Below, one piece after another: positions 1 to 8,576 of a stretch of DNA of 33,218 nt; position 1 is the first letter of the stretch; the number at the start of each line of letters is the position of its first letter. The notes beneath the pieces are model-generated. The model was given only the letters and a program-made list of their open reading frames with translations, was not told the origin of the DNA and made no database searches. The stretch lies in the NCBI GenBank assembly GCA_902511425.1, contig CABXFE010000014.1, positions 1 through 33,218 of the forward strand, read 5' to 3'. The position numbers were made by a program, and so were the translations under genes. This DNA is from an uncultured SAR86 cluster bacterium (GTDB lineage Bacteria; Pseudomonadota; Gammaproteobacteria; Magnimaribacterales; D2472).

Positions 1-357
1 ATTAACATAGTAACAATTTTTTTAGGCTTGGCCGTTGGATCAAAACTAGCAGCTGATCAGTTCCTTACCCCTGAAACTCTTGGAATCCTCTCGCTGGGTA
101 TCATAGCTTTTTCAATCGGAACAGCCTCGGGTGTTTTAATGGCAAAACTAATGAACATTTTGAGTTCGAATAAAATTAATCCATTGATTGGTGCTGCTGG
201 CGTTTCAGCAGTTCCAATGGCTGCAAGAGTTGTAAATAAAGTAGGCCTAGAAAATGATTCTCAAAACTTTTTACTTATGCATGCCATGGGTCCAAACGTA
301 GCCGGAGTAATTGGTTCTGCTGTTGCCGCAGGGGTCATGATTCAACTTCTAGCTTAA
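1..357 (+). CDS. Sodium-translocating decarboxylase beta subunit (OadB/GcdB type), C-terminal 118 residues
   Basis: The reading frame is open from base 1 and runs to TAA at 355-357, so the gene enters from the left and its start lies outside the window. The visible part is hydrophobic and carries the conserved end of the family: [14 protein letters not shown] near the left edge, then [18 protein letters not shown] and [18 protein letters not shown], finishing in a last membrane helix. In this family the beta subunit is the membrane part of biotin-dependent decarboxylases (oxaloacetate, methylmalonyl-CoA or glutaconyl-CoA); it couples decarboxylation of carboxybiotin to sodium export. Which acid is used cannot be told without the alpha subunit, which is not in view. 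A TTG at 28 could be mistaken for a start, but the homology continues upstream of it. Confidence 0.9.
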   Translation: MNIVTIFLGLAVGSKLAADQFLTPETLGILSLGIIAFSIGTASGVLMAKLMNILSSNKINPLIGAAGVSAVPMAARVVNKVGLENDSQNFLLMHAMGPNVAGVIGSAVAAGVMIQLLA

Positions 358-361
358 TGCA

Positions 362-1492
362 ATGGATCCCTTTAAAAATATTAGACCATATACTGATGCT
401 GAAGTAGCTGGAGTTCTTCAGTCTCTTGTAAATAATCCATCAGTTTTAAAGGCTTTAATAGGATTTCAGTTACCTGGAATTCTTGCAAAAGCCCCTTTTG
501 TAAAATTTTTTGTTAAACAAAAGCTTATTTCTCAAATAAAAACTATCCACACAATTGATGACTATCAAATGATTTTTAAAGATTTGATGGAGAAAGTTGT
601 TAAAGAGTCTATTACATCTTTTGAGGTGAACGGTTTAGAGAGATTGAATAAAAACGAAAATTATCTATACATTTCAAACCATAGAGATATTTCATTGGAT
701 GCAGCTTTGCTTGCTCTCCATTTGCATAAATCTGGTTTTAGGACATTTAACATTGCAGTAGGTAATAATCTCATGGAGGAATCTTGGGCCTCAGATCTCT
801 TTCGATTAAATAAAAGTTTTATAATTCAAAGGTCTGGCGGAACTAAAAAAGAAATATATTCAGGTTTGTCACTTGCTTCACAATTTATTTATCAGAGCAT
901 CTTTCGGGATAACACCTCTGTATGGATTGCTCAAAAACAGGGAAGAGCAAAAGATGGAGTTGATGCAACGGATCCAGCTATGCTAAAAATGATCCACCTT
1001 ACTGAAAGAAAATTACAATCTGAGGCTAGTTATTTTAATTCTCTAAAAGTTGTGTCAGTTTCAATTTCTTATGAATACGATCCGAATGATAAATTAAAAG
1101 CTAAGGAATTAGATTTTTCGCAATCAAATAGCGAGTATGTAAAAGAAAAGGATGAGGATCTTAAAAGTATTGCCAATGGCATTATTGGCATTAAAGGCAA
1201 TGTGAGTATAAATTTATCTGAACCGATGAAATTTGCTGAGGCTGATGATTATCAGATGATTTCAAATAAAATAACTCAGTCGATAATCTCATCATATAAG
1301 CTGCATGCATCTAACTATGCAGCTTGTAATTTGATAGGTATAGATTTTACACAAGACTCATACAGCTCCGAGGAAATTGCGGAGGCAGAAAAAGAACTTA
1401 ATCAAAGAGTTAAATCTTTGGAGATAGGCGCTCGATCTAAGTTATTAGAACAATACGCCAATCCCGTTATTAGAAAGATACAATCAACTTAG
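362..1492 (+). CDS. Glycerolipid-type acyltransferase (PlsC/PlsB-like), 376 aa
   Basis: It begins 4 bases after the decarboxylase stop with no clear Shine-Dalgarno sequence, so it is probably coupled to that gene. The sequence YLYISNHRDISLD (residues 101-113) corresponds to the acyltransferase histidine motif, with H107 as the likely base; QRSGG (156-160) and WIAQKQGRAKDG (188-199) correspond to the later blocks of the family. The protein is longer than ordinary PlsC (about 240 residues), and resembles a subfamily of marine and gammaproteobacterial 1-acylglycerol-phosphate acyltransferase-like proteins. There is no long membrane helix, so it is probably peripheral. The usual H-x4-D spacing is not met: the aspartates stand at H+2 and H+6. 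Acyl transfer to a lysophospholipid is inferred from the family; the substrate is unknown. It overlaps the 3' end of the convergent amt gene by 4 bases. Confidence 0.78.
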   Translation: MDPFKNIRPYTDAEVAGVLQSLVNNPSVLKALIGFQLPGILAKAPFVKFFVKQKLISQIKTIHTIDDYQMIFKDLMEKVVKESITSFEVNGLERLNKNENYLYISNHRDISLDAALLALHLHKSGFRTFNIAVGNNLMEESWASDLFRLNKSFIIQRSGGTKKEIYSGLSLASQFIYQSIFRDNTSVWIAQKQGRAKDGVDATDPAMLKMIHLTERKLQSEASYFNSLKVVSVSISYEYDPNDKLKAKELDFSQSNSEYVKEKDEDLKSIANGIIGIKGNVSINLSEPMKFAEADDYQMISNKITQSIISSYKLHASNYAACNLIGIDFTQDSYSSEEIAEAEKELNQRVKSLEIGARSKLLEQYANPVIRKIQST

Positions 1493-2775
1493 CCTGAATG
1501 ATAAGCGCTTTCATTATGCTCGGTTAAGTCCAAGCCTTCATGCTCATTATCATCACTAACCCTTAAATCAGCTATTAATGATGTAATCTTTAAAGCAATC
1601 CAAGAAAAGACCAGAGTCCAAATACATATAACCACAACACCTTGGAGTTGAATCATAAATTGATCAAAGACAGATGGATCAAATCCTGCGGCTCCCGCTC
1701 CAAGAAAGCCATCTGGCTTTCCAATAAAAGCTAACATTAAAATGCCTAAAATTCCTCCAACACCATGAACAGGGAAGACGTCGAGTGAATCATCGATCTT
1801 AAAGAAGCCCTTGATCATTTGTGTTGCGTAGAAGCATATAAGACCAGCCAATAGACCAATGAGTAATGCTCCTTGAGGGCCAACTGTTCCAGATGCGGGT
1901 GTAATGGTTGCTAAACCTGCCACCATTCCAGTTGCTATACCTACAACTGTTGGTTTACCAGTTTTAATCCATTCAACTGTCATCCAAGTTAGAGCACCAA
2001 CAGCTGCACTGATGTGGGTTACAAGAATGGCCATTGCAGCGTTTGAATCAGCAGCAACTGCACTTCCGCCGTTAAAGCCAAACCATCCTACCCAAAGCAT
2101 TGCAGCACCCATTACTACCATGGGTCTGTTATGAGGAACTAATGAACCACCTGGAAAACCTTTCCTGGGCCCAAGCATCATGGCAGCAACCAAGGCACCA
2201 ACACCACAGGTGGCATGAACTACCAGCCCACCTGCAAAATCAATTACTCCGATGCTTCCAAGATAGCCTCCACCCCATACCATATGACATGCAGGTAAAT
2301 ACACTAAAGTTACCCATAGAACCGTAAAAATACACATAGCACTAAATTTCATTCGTTCGGCGAATGCGCCCACCACTAAAGCAGGAGTGATCACTGCAAA
2401 CGTCATTTGAAATACAACAAATAAGCTTTCAGGCAAAGTGCCTGATGCAGAATCTCTAGCTAGATTTGATAAGAAAAAAGCATCAGCTCCACCAATGATT
2501 GAACCACTTCCTGTAAAAGCTAAGCTGTACCCATAAATAACCCAAACCACTGAAACAATGCAACAAATTGCAAAACATTGCATCAGCACAGATAAGATAT
2601 TTTGCGACCTAACCAGTCCACCATAGAAAAGAGCTAATCCAGGAAGAGTCATAAACAAGACCAAGGCAGTAGCAGTAAGTATCCAGGCGGTATCTCCAGG
2701 ATTTACTTCAGAGGAGAGGGCAGCAGGAGAGAGAATAGTGGCAAGCGCAATAAGACAATAGTTAAATAATTTCAT
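1489..2775 (-). CDS. amtB: Ammonium transporter Amt (AmtB type, first copy), 428 aa
   Basis: Amt/Mep/Rh channel carrying ammonium across the inner membrane. It starts with a signal peptide (residues 1 to about 21, cleavage after LSS or nearby), as AmtB of Escherichia coli does, and then has about eleven membrane helices. The twin pore histidines are present as H187 (VVHATCG) and H337 (FPVHGVGG), and the conserved Asp before the first is D179; their spacing equals that of D160/H168/H318 in mature E. coli AmtB. The C-terminal tail after DDSLDV ends with a short hydrophilic stretch that family members use for P-II contact. A ribosome site (AAGGGG) precedes the ATG. The gene lies 12 bases behind glnK and shares its sigma-54 promoter. 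No terminator is seen before the convergent acyltransferase. Confidence 0.96.
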   Translation of the reverse strand: MKLFNYCLIALATILSPAALSSEVNPGDTAWILTATALVLFMTLPGLALFYGGLVRSQNILSVLMQCFAICCIVSVVWVIYGYSLAFTGSGSIIGGADAFFLSNLARDSASGTLPESLFVVFQMTFAVITPALVVGAFAERMKFSAMCIFTVLWVTLVYLPACHMVWGGGYLGSIGVIDFAGGLVVHATCGVGALVAAMMLGPRKGFPGGSLVPHNRPMVVMGAAMLWVGWFGFNGGSAVAADSNAAMAILVTHISAAVGALTWMTVEWIKTGKPTVVGIATGMVAGLATITPASGTVGPQGALLIGLLAGLICFYATQMIKGFFKIDDSLDVFPVHGVGGILGILMLAFIGKPDGFLGAGAAGFDPSVFDQFMIQLQGVVVICIWTLVFSWIALKITSLIADLRVSDDNEHEGLDLTEHNESAYHSG

Positions 2776-2787
2776 TTTTTCCCCTTG

Positions 2788-3176
<389 letters not shown>

Positions 3177-3234
3177 ATTTATAAAGCTATATTTGATACT
3201 TTTGAGGGTGTTTGTAAAAGAGTTTTATTTAATT

Positions 3235-3251
3235 TGCACTCTTTTGATGCA
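3235..3251 (-). promoter_or_regulatory. Candidate NtrC enhancer site upstream of glnK
   Basis: A 17-base interrupted palindrome, TGCATCAAAAGAGTGCA on the minus strand, matches the NtrC consensus TGCACYANAATGGTGCA at all but three positions and has both TGCA half-sites at the correct spacing. It lies roughly 90 bases upstream of the transcription start expected from the sigma-54 element, a normal distance for an NtrC enhancer. One end touches the T-run of the neighbouring terminator. Confidence 0.55.
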
Positions 3252-3284
3252 AAAAATAACCGCCAACATTTGTTGACGGTTATT
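3251..3284 (-). terminator. Rho-independent terminator behind the second amt gene
   Basis: On the minus strand, 12 bases past the amt stop, AATAACCGTCAACA pairs with TGTTGGCGGTTATT (one G-U pair) around a short loop and is followed by a run of six T. It separates the porin-glnK-amt operon from the next glnK-amt operon, which explains why the latter has its own promoter. Confidence 0.85.
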
Positions 3285-3296
3285 ATTGTGAGTTAT

Positions 3297-4577
3297 TTAC
3301 TTAAACTCTGGGTAAGCTTCAACTCCGATTTCTGATGCGTCAAGTCCAAGAGCTTGCTCTTCATCAGTAGCTCTTATAGGTGTAACCATATTGATTAGGT
3401 AAACAGCTCCATAACTAGCTATGAAACCAAAACCAGCAATTGATATAACGCCTACAAGCTGAATCAGGAATGATGCTTCTGGGTTAGTGAATGGGACAAC
3501 CATAACACCAAAGATTCCAACAATCCCATGAGCAGAGATAGCCCCAACTGGATCGTCGATCTTGAGTTTCGAATCAAAAAACAGGATTGATGCGTATACC
3601 AATAGGCCGCCTAGGAAACCAATAATCACTGATTCTCCTCCGCTTGGAGCGCTTGGGCCCGCAGTTATTGCAACTAAACCTGCAATAGCTCCATTTATCA
3701 CCATAGTCACGTCACTTTTTCCAGTCATTAATAGACTTAGTACCAATGCTCCTATGACCCCGCCAGCAGCTGCCATATTGGTATTTAAGAAGACTTGGCT
3801 TACGGCTATTGCACTTGCTTCATCACTGATCACCAGCTCAGAGCCACCATTGAAGCCAAACCAACCTAACCAAAGAATCAATACTCCTAATGCTGCTAGG
3901 GGAATATTAGATCCAGGCATAGGGTTAATGGAACCATCAGTGCCATATTTTCCATTTCTTGCACCAAGCAATGTCACAACACCAAGAGCTGCGGCAGCGC
4001 CAAGTAGGTGAACTGTTCCAGATCCAGCATAATCAGAATAACCAAGAACGCTTAAAAAGCCACCGCCCCAGTTCCAGTATCCTTGAACAGGATATATAAA
4101 GGCAGTTAGTATTACTGTAAAAATGAAGAAGGGTATCAACTTCATTCTTCCAGCAACAGCACCTGAGACGATAGACATAGCAGTGGCTACAAAAACAACC
4201 TGAAAAAAGAAGTCAGCTTGTTGGGAATAGTTCATTCCATATGCCATGCCTATTTCTTCAAGAGGCATGTCAGCACTTAAACCCCAAGATGTAGCTATAG
4301 CTGGAAAAATTCCGTATGAGATAGCTTCACCAGCTTCATCAAGCCCGCCAGCAATAGCGAACAAGGCGTCCGCTGGATACATCAAAGCAAAGCCACACAC
4401 AAGGTACATAACGCATGCAATTGAGAATAGACCAAGATTTTTGGTAACGATTTCAGAAACATCTTTCTTCTGGACTAACCCAGCTTCAAGCATGGTAAAC
4501 CCAGCAGCCATCCACATGACCAATGCTCCCGACATAATTGCGTAAAAAGTATCTAATGCAAATTTCATTTCTTCCAT
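3297..4577 (-). CDS. amt: Ammonium transporter Amt (second, divergent copy), 426 aa
   Basis: A second Amt channel, clearly a different subfamily from the copy at 1489-2775. It has no cleavable signal peptide and opens directly with MEEMKFALDTFYAIMSGALV, leading into a first helix with the FTMLEAGLV signature. The pore histidines are H190 (GTVHLLG) and H350 (ISAHGIVG), with D182 before the first, so channel function should be intact. The start at 4577 is supported by AAGGAG six bases upstream. It follows its own P-II gene by 14 bases. The two subfamilies may differ in affinity or in gating by P-II; that is inference. The long open frame on the opposite strand (3562-4011) is a composition shadow. 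Confidence 0.95.
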   Translation of the reverse strand: MEEMKFALDTFYAIMSGALVMWMAAGFTMLEAGLVQKKDVSEIVTKNLGLFSIACVMYLVCGFALMYPADALFAIAGGLDEAGEAISYGIFPAIATSWGLSADMPLEEIGMAYGMNYSQQADFFFQVVFVATAMSIVSGAVAGRMKLIPFFIFTVILTAFIYPVQGYWNWGGGFLSVLGYSDYAGSGTVHLLGAAAALGVVTLLGARNGKYGTDGSINPMPGSNIPLAALGVLILWLGWFGFNGGSELVISDEASAIAVSQVFLNTNMAAAGGVIGALVLSLLMTGKSDVTMVINGAIAGLVAITAGPSAPSGGESVIIGFLGGLLVYASILFFDSKLKIDDPVGAISAHGIVGIFGVMVVPFTNPEASFLIQLVGVISIAGFGFIASYGAVYLINMVTPIRATDEEQALGLDASEIGVEAYPEFK

Positions 4578-4591
4578 ATTAATCTCCTTAA

Positions 4592-4933
<342 letters not shown>

Positions 4934-5524
4934 TTATAAACTTGCTGAAATTGAAAAGAAGATACCGTCCTCATCCGCACCGTATCCTCCATCACTAAAG
5001 TCGTATGCAGTTATCCCGCAGTCAAATGATCCACAAGTAAAGCCATAGCTTACAGTTGTGTTATCACCGTAATCATCATATTCACCATAAGCAACTGAAA
5101 CAGGGCCAAATGCATATGAAAGCTCTGTATAGTCAGGCGCACCATCTTGACCAGAAGCTAAGGTTAATCCAAAATCGCCAAAACTCAGACCTAGATAAAT
5201 TTCTTCAAAATCAAGACCAGTTTGGTTTTCAGGATAATCAAAAGCGATGTAACCAATATCTACACCGACATCACCAAGAGAAAAGCCATAGCCAGCATAG
5301 TAATCCAATTCACTTCCAGCCCCATCATTAAAATTGACATTTGATCCCCAAATACCAGCATAGAAACCGGATTCAGCTTCAAAATCAAAGCCGCCTTGGA
5401 TCGCAGGACCATCACTTTGCGTCATTCCTCTCCAGACATAATCTGAGGCAAAGGAAACATTTGCACTTACTGCTGCAAAAGATGGTATAGCAAGCATACC
5501 TACTAGTAAAAACAATCTTTTCAT
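4934..5524 (-). CDS. TorF-family putative outer-membrane porin (TIGR02001/Gcw_chp), 196 aa
   Basis: A small secreted beta-barrel protein. Residues 1-21 are a signal peptide (MKRLFLLVGMLAIPSFAAVSA). The mature part starts with the family hallmark NVSFASDYVWRGMTQSD followed by AIQGGFDF, then alternating strands rich in Gly, Tyr and Asp, and ends in a hydrophobic strand (FFSISASL). Two cysteines (CGSFDCG) may pair. The start at 5524 follows AGGAG; a longer frame beginning 45 bases earlier lacks a ribosome site and would bury the signal peptide. It is the first gene behind the best sigma-54 promoter in the window. The likely role is to let small nitrogen compounds through the outer membrane for the Amt channel below; the substrate is inferred from operon position only. 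Confidence 0.82.
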   Translation of the reverse strand: MKRLFLLVGMLAIPSFAAVSANVSFASDYVWRGMTQSDGPAIQGGFDFEAESGFYAGIWGSNVNFNDGAGSELDYYAGYGFSLGDVGVDIGYIAFDYPENQTGLDFEEIYLGLSFGDFGLTLASGQDGAPDYTELSYAFGPVSVAYGEYDDYGDNTTVSYGFTCGSFDCGITAYDFSDGGYGADEDGIFFSISASL

Positions 5525-5564
5525 AATTTCTCCTATATGTTTTATGAAGTTACATAAATCTAAA

Positions 5565-5580
5565 TGCAATTATTGTGCCA
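5565..5580 (-). promoter_or_regulatory. Sigma-54 (-24/-12) promoter of the porin-glnK-amt operon
   Basis: On the minus strand the bases read TGGCAC-AATAA-TTGCA, a full match to the sigma-54 consensus TGGCAC-N5-TTGCW. The -12 element ends 41 bases before the porin ATG. No equally clear NtrC palindrome is visible upstream, where the region is shared with the divergent SDR gene. Confidence 0.85.
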
Positions 5581-5603
5581 AAATTTTTTTTACACTTTTA
5601 ATG

Positions 5604-5632
5604 TGATCATTTTTTAAATAGCTAGGTATAAT
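5604..5632 (+). promoter_or_regulatory. Candidate sigma-70 promoter of the SDR-acuI operon
   Basis: A perfect TATAAT (5627-5632) lies 24 bases before the SDR start codon. The hexamer 17 bases upstream (TGATCA) is a poor -35. Expected transcription start is near 5639. It lies back to back with the sigma-54 promoter of the porin operon. Confidence 0.45.
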
Positions 5633-5656
5633 TCTCGTTCAACATGGAGATATTCA

Positions 5657-6427
5657 ATGGAACTAAAAGATAAGGTTATAGCAATTACTGGTGGCGCATC
5701 AGGTTTGGGTGAAGCATCAACTAGACACTTTGTATCTCAGGGTGCAAAAGTCATGATTCTTGATATTAATGATGACAATGCAAAAGTCATTTGCGATGAG
5801 CTAGGTGATGATAATGTTAAATATGTAAATACGAACATTATGGAGGAACAGCCTGTGAAGGATGCCATGTCAAAAATTGAAGAGGAGTTTGGTAAATTGC
5901 ATGTTGCAATTAACTGTGCCGGTACTGGATATGGCGCAAGAATTATTGGTAAAGATGCACCTCATCCATTAGATCATTTTAAATTTATTATTGATTTAAA
6001 TTTGGTCGGGACATTTAATGTTATGCGTTTGGCCGCAGAACTGATGGATAAAAATGAAGCGGGTGAGGATGGTGAGAAGGGAGTTATTATTAATACTGCC
6101 TCCATCGCTGGCTATGAAGGTCAAATTGGACAATCAGCCTATAGCGCCTCAAAAGCTGGTGTTATTGGCTTAACTCTTACTGCTGCTAGAGATCTTGCAA
6201 GACATGGAATTCGAGTGAACACTATTGCCCCAGGTATCTTTGATACACCTTTAATGAAAATGGCTCCTGATAAAGTGAGAGATCCTTTGCTTGAATCGAC
6301 TCAGTTTCCCCACAGATTTGGGATTCCATCTGAGTTTGGTAATTTAGCTGCACATATCGTTGAAAATACATATTTGAATGGCGAAACAATTAGACTTGAT
6401 TCAGCTATGCGAATGAAACCAAGATAA
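5657..6427 (+). CDS. Short-chain dehydrogenase, 3-hydroxyacyl-CoA dehydrogenase type (HSD10-like), 256 aa
   Basis: Classical SDR. The cofactor motif TGGASGLG is at 11-18, NCAG at 86-89, and the catalytic residues are S149, Y162 (YSASK) and K166. Asp36 at the end of the second strand (ILDIND) favours NAD over NADP. The body, including the INTASIAGYEGQIGQ segment and the IAPGIFDTPL tail, resembles HSD10/type II 3-hydroxyacyl-CoA dehydrogenases, which oxidise short or branched 3-hydroxyacyl-CoA in beta-oxidation or isoleucine breakdown. The start follows a GGAGA site. Its stop overlaps the next start (TAATG), tying its expression to the AcuI-like reductase and pointing to a shared short-chain acyl-CoA pathway. 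The exact substrate is not shown by sequence. Confidence 0.85.
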   Translation: MELKDKVIAITGGASGLGEASTRHFVSQGAKVMILDINDDNAKVICDELGDDNVKYVNTNIMEEQPVKDAMSKIEEEFGKLHVAINCAGTGYGARIIGKDAPHPLDHFKFIIDLNLVGTFNVMRLAAELMDKNEAGEDGEKGVIINTASIAGYEGQIGQSAYSASKAGVIGLTLTAARDLARHGIRVNTIAPGIFDTPLMKMAPDKVRDPLLESTQFPHRFGIPSEFGNLAAHIVENTYLNGETIRLDSAMRMKPR

Positions 6428-7410
6428 TGCAATATTCAGCATATTTTGTTGAGGAAAAAGACGGCTCTTTTTTTGCCTCAATATCCAAGCTGGATCTTGA
6501 GAAGCCAGCAGACGGCTTTATTCAAATCAACGTATCTCATTCTTCTCTTAATTATAAAGATGCTTTGTCAGCCTCTGGAAACAAAGGGGTAACAAGAAAT
6601 TATCCATTTGTTCCAGGAATTGATGCTGCTGGAACCGTTAGTGATGCAAATTCTTCTCAATTTAATGAAGGAGATGAGGTTATAGTCACTGGTTATGACA
6701 TGGGTATGAACACCCCGGGTGGTTTTGGGGAATACATTAATGTTCCGACTGAGTGGGTTGTAAAGAAGCCATCTGCGCTGACAAGTTTAGAGGCTATGTC
6801 AATAGGCACAGCTGGCTTAACGGCTGCAGCCAGTGTTTTAAAAATTTTTGACTCCTCACAAGAATCAGAGCTACCCATTTTAGTATCAGGCGCAACTGGA
6901 GGCGTGGGTTCTATTGGGGTAATGCTGATGTCTAAATTGGGCAAAGAGGTAACAGCATTGACAGGCAAATCTTCCTCAGTTGATTTTCTAAAATCTATTG
7001 GCGCTGCAAATGTAATTATGCGTGATGAATATTTAGAGGCTCCTGCTAAAGCTATGGAAAGACCATTATTTTCGGCTGCCATAGATACAGTCGGAGGAAA
7101 TGTATTGAGTAAAATGCTTCCTCAAATTTCCCCTCATGGTGTAGTTGCATGTTGTGGAAATGTCGCTGGAATAGAGGTTAATACAACAGTTTTCCCATTC
7201 ATTTTAAGAGGCATAACCCTCGCTGGAATTGATTCAGCAGAATCATCGCTAGAATTTAAAACTAGTATTTGGGATAGATTTGCTAACGAATGGAGTATAG
7301 ACCTTTCATCAATGGTAAAAATTGTTACGAAGGAAAATTTACAGCAAGAAATTGACCTTATTCTGCAAGGCGGCCAACAGGGTAGGGTAGTCTTAAAACA
7401 TGGAGAATAA
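6427..7410 (+). CDS. acuI: AcuI/YhdH-type acrylyl-CoA reductase, 327 aa
   Basis: Zinc-free medium-chain dehydrogenase of the YhdH/AcuI family. It has SLNYKDALSASG (40-51), PFVPGIDAAGTV (60-71), the GDEV turn (82-85), PGGFGEYINV (97-106), and the nucleotide loop SGATGGVGS (154-162); the length is normal for the family. Family members reduce acryloyl-CoA to propionyl-CoA with NADPH, a step in dimethylsulfoniopropionate or acrylate detoxification and in 3-hydroxypropionate use. The ATG overlaps the TAA of the SDR by one base, so the two are translationally coupled. No DMSP lyase or DMSP demethylase gene is in view; the physiological substrate could instead be acrylate from other sources. Other quinone-oxidoreductase-like activities cannot be excluded. 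Confidence 0.85.
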   Translation: MQYSAYFVEEKDGSFFASISKLDLEKPADGFIQINVSHSSLNYKDALSASGNKGVTRNYPFVPGIDAAGTVSDANSSQFNEGDEVIVTGYDMGMNTPGGFGEYINVPTEWVVKKPSALTSLEAMSIGTAGLTAAASVLKIFDSSQESELPILVSGATGGVGSIGVMLMSKLGKEVTALTGKSSSVDFLKSIGAANVIMRDEYLEAPAKAMERPLFSAAIDTVGGNVLSKMLPQISPHGVVACCGNVAGIEVNTTVFPFILRGITLAGIDSAESSLEFKTSIWDRFANEWSIDLSSMVKIVTKENLQQEIDLILQGGQQGRVVLKHGE

Positions 7411-7412
7411 TT

Positions 7413-7544
7413 ATGTCAGATAAATATAACGAATACTTTGAGTCTCAAGAAGCTAACGAGGACAGCAAATCTGACTCTAGAGTTGCACTAATACTTATTG
7501 CAGTTTTTGTAGTTGGGATGGTGTTCTGGGTATCCGGTCAATAA
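7413..7544 (+). CDS. Small single-helix membrane protein, 43 aa
   Basis: A short gene beginning 2 bases after the acuI stop, with a TGGAG ribosome site at 7401-7405 that overlaps the end of acuI. The product is MSDKYNEYFE... with a charged, acidic N-terminal half (residues 1-22) and one hydrophobic helix from about 24 to 40 (ALILIAVFVVGMVFWVSG), ending GQ. Its stop abuts the trxB stop of the opposite strand with no base between. It has the look of a real small tail-anchored inner-membrane protein: good ribosome site, operon position, and a clean charge/hydrophobic division. I do not recognise a family and assign no function. Confidence 0.65.
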   Translation: MSDKYNEYFESQEANEDSKSDSRVALILIAVFVVGMVFWVSGQ

Positions 7545-8501
<957 letters not shown>

Positions 8502-8546
8502 TTAAAGAAATTGTTATCTTTTCTAACTAAATAAGTTATATCTCAA

Positions 8547-8552
8547 TATAAT
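8547..8552 (+). promoter_or_regulatory. -10 element of the ftsK operon
   Basis: TATAAT in AATATAATACTTG, 21 bases before the proposed ftsK start at 8574. The matching -35 region is weak. Transcription would start near 8559, just before the AGGGAG ribosome site. Confidence 0.45.
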
Positions 8553-8561
8553 ACTTGTAAC

Positions 8562-8576
8562 AGGGAGTTAATCATC
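8562..8576 (+). promoter_or_regulatory. Ribosome binding site deciding the unusual ftsK start
   Basis: AGGGAG at 8562-8567 is followed by TTAATC and then ATC GTT AAA ACG in the ftsK frame. The spacing of 6 bases to the ATC at 8574 is ideal, and the peptide from there (V-K-T-S-E-Q-S-N) leads straight into the first membrane helix. One base change, ATC to ATG, would give a normal start. Confidence 0.6.

Noticed and set aside
3562-4011. A 149-codon open frame on the plus strand opposite the second amt gene
   Set aside because: It lies wholly antisense to a well-conserved Amt gene, has a Pro/Ala/Thr/Asn-rich composition produced by the reverse strand of membrane-helix codons, and has no ribosome site or family resemblance.
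5591-5606. Imperfect palindrome TACACTTTTAATGTGA upstream of the porin sigma-54 promoter
   Set aside because: Has only CAC/GTG half-sites and lacks the TGCA ends of NtrC sites; it also falls next to the SDR promoter. Not strong enough to call an operator.
6693-7082. A 129-codon minus-strand frame inside acuI
   Set aside because: Antisense to the conserved nucleotide-binding half of AcuI; no recognisable domain and no expression signals.
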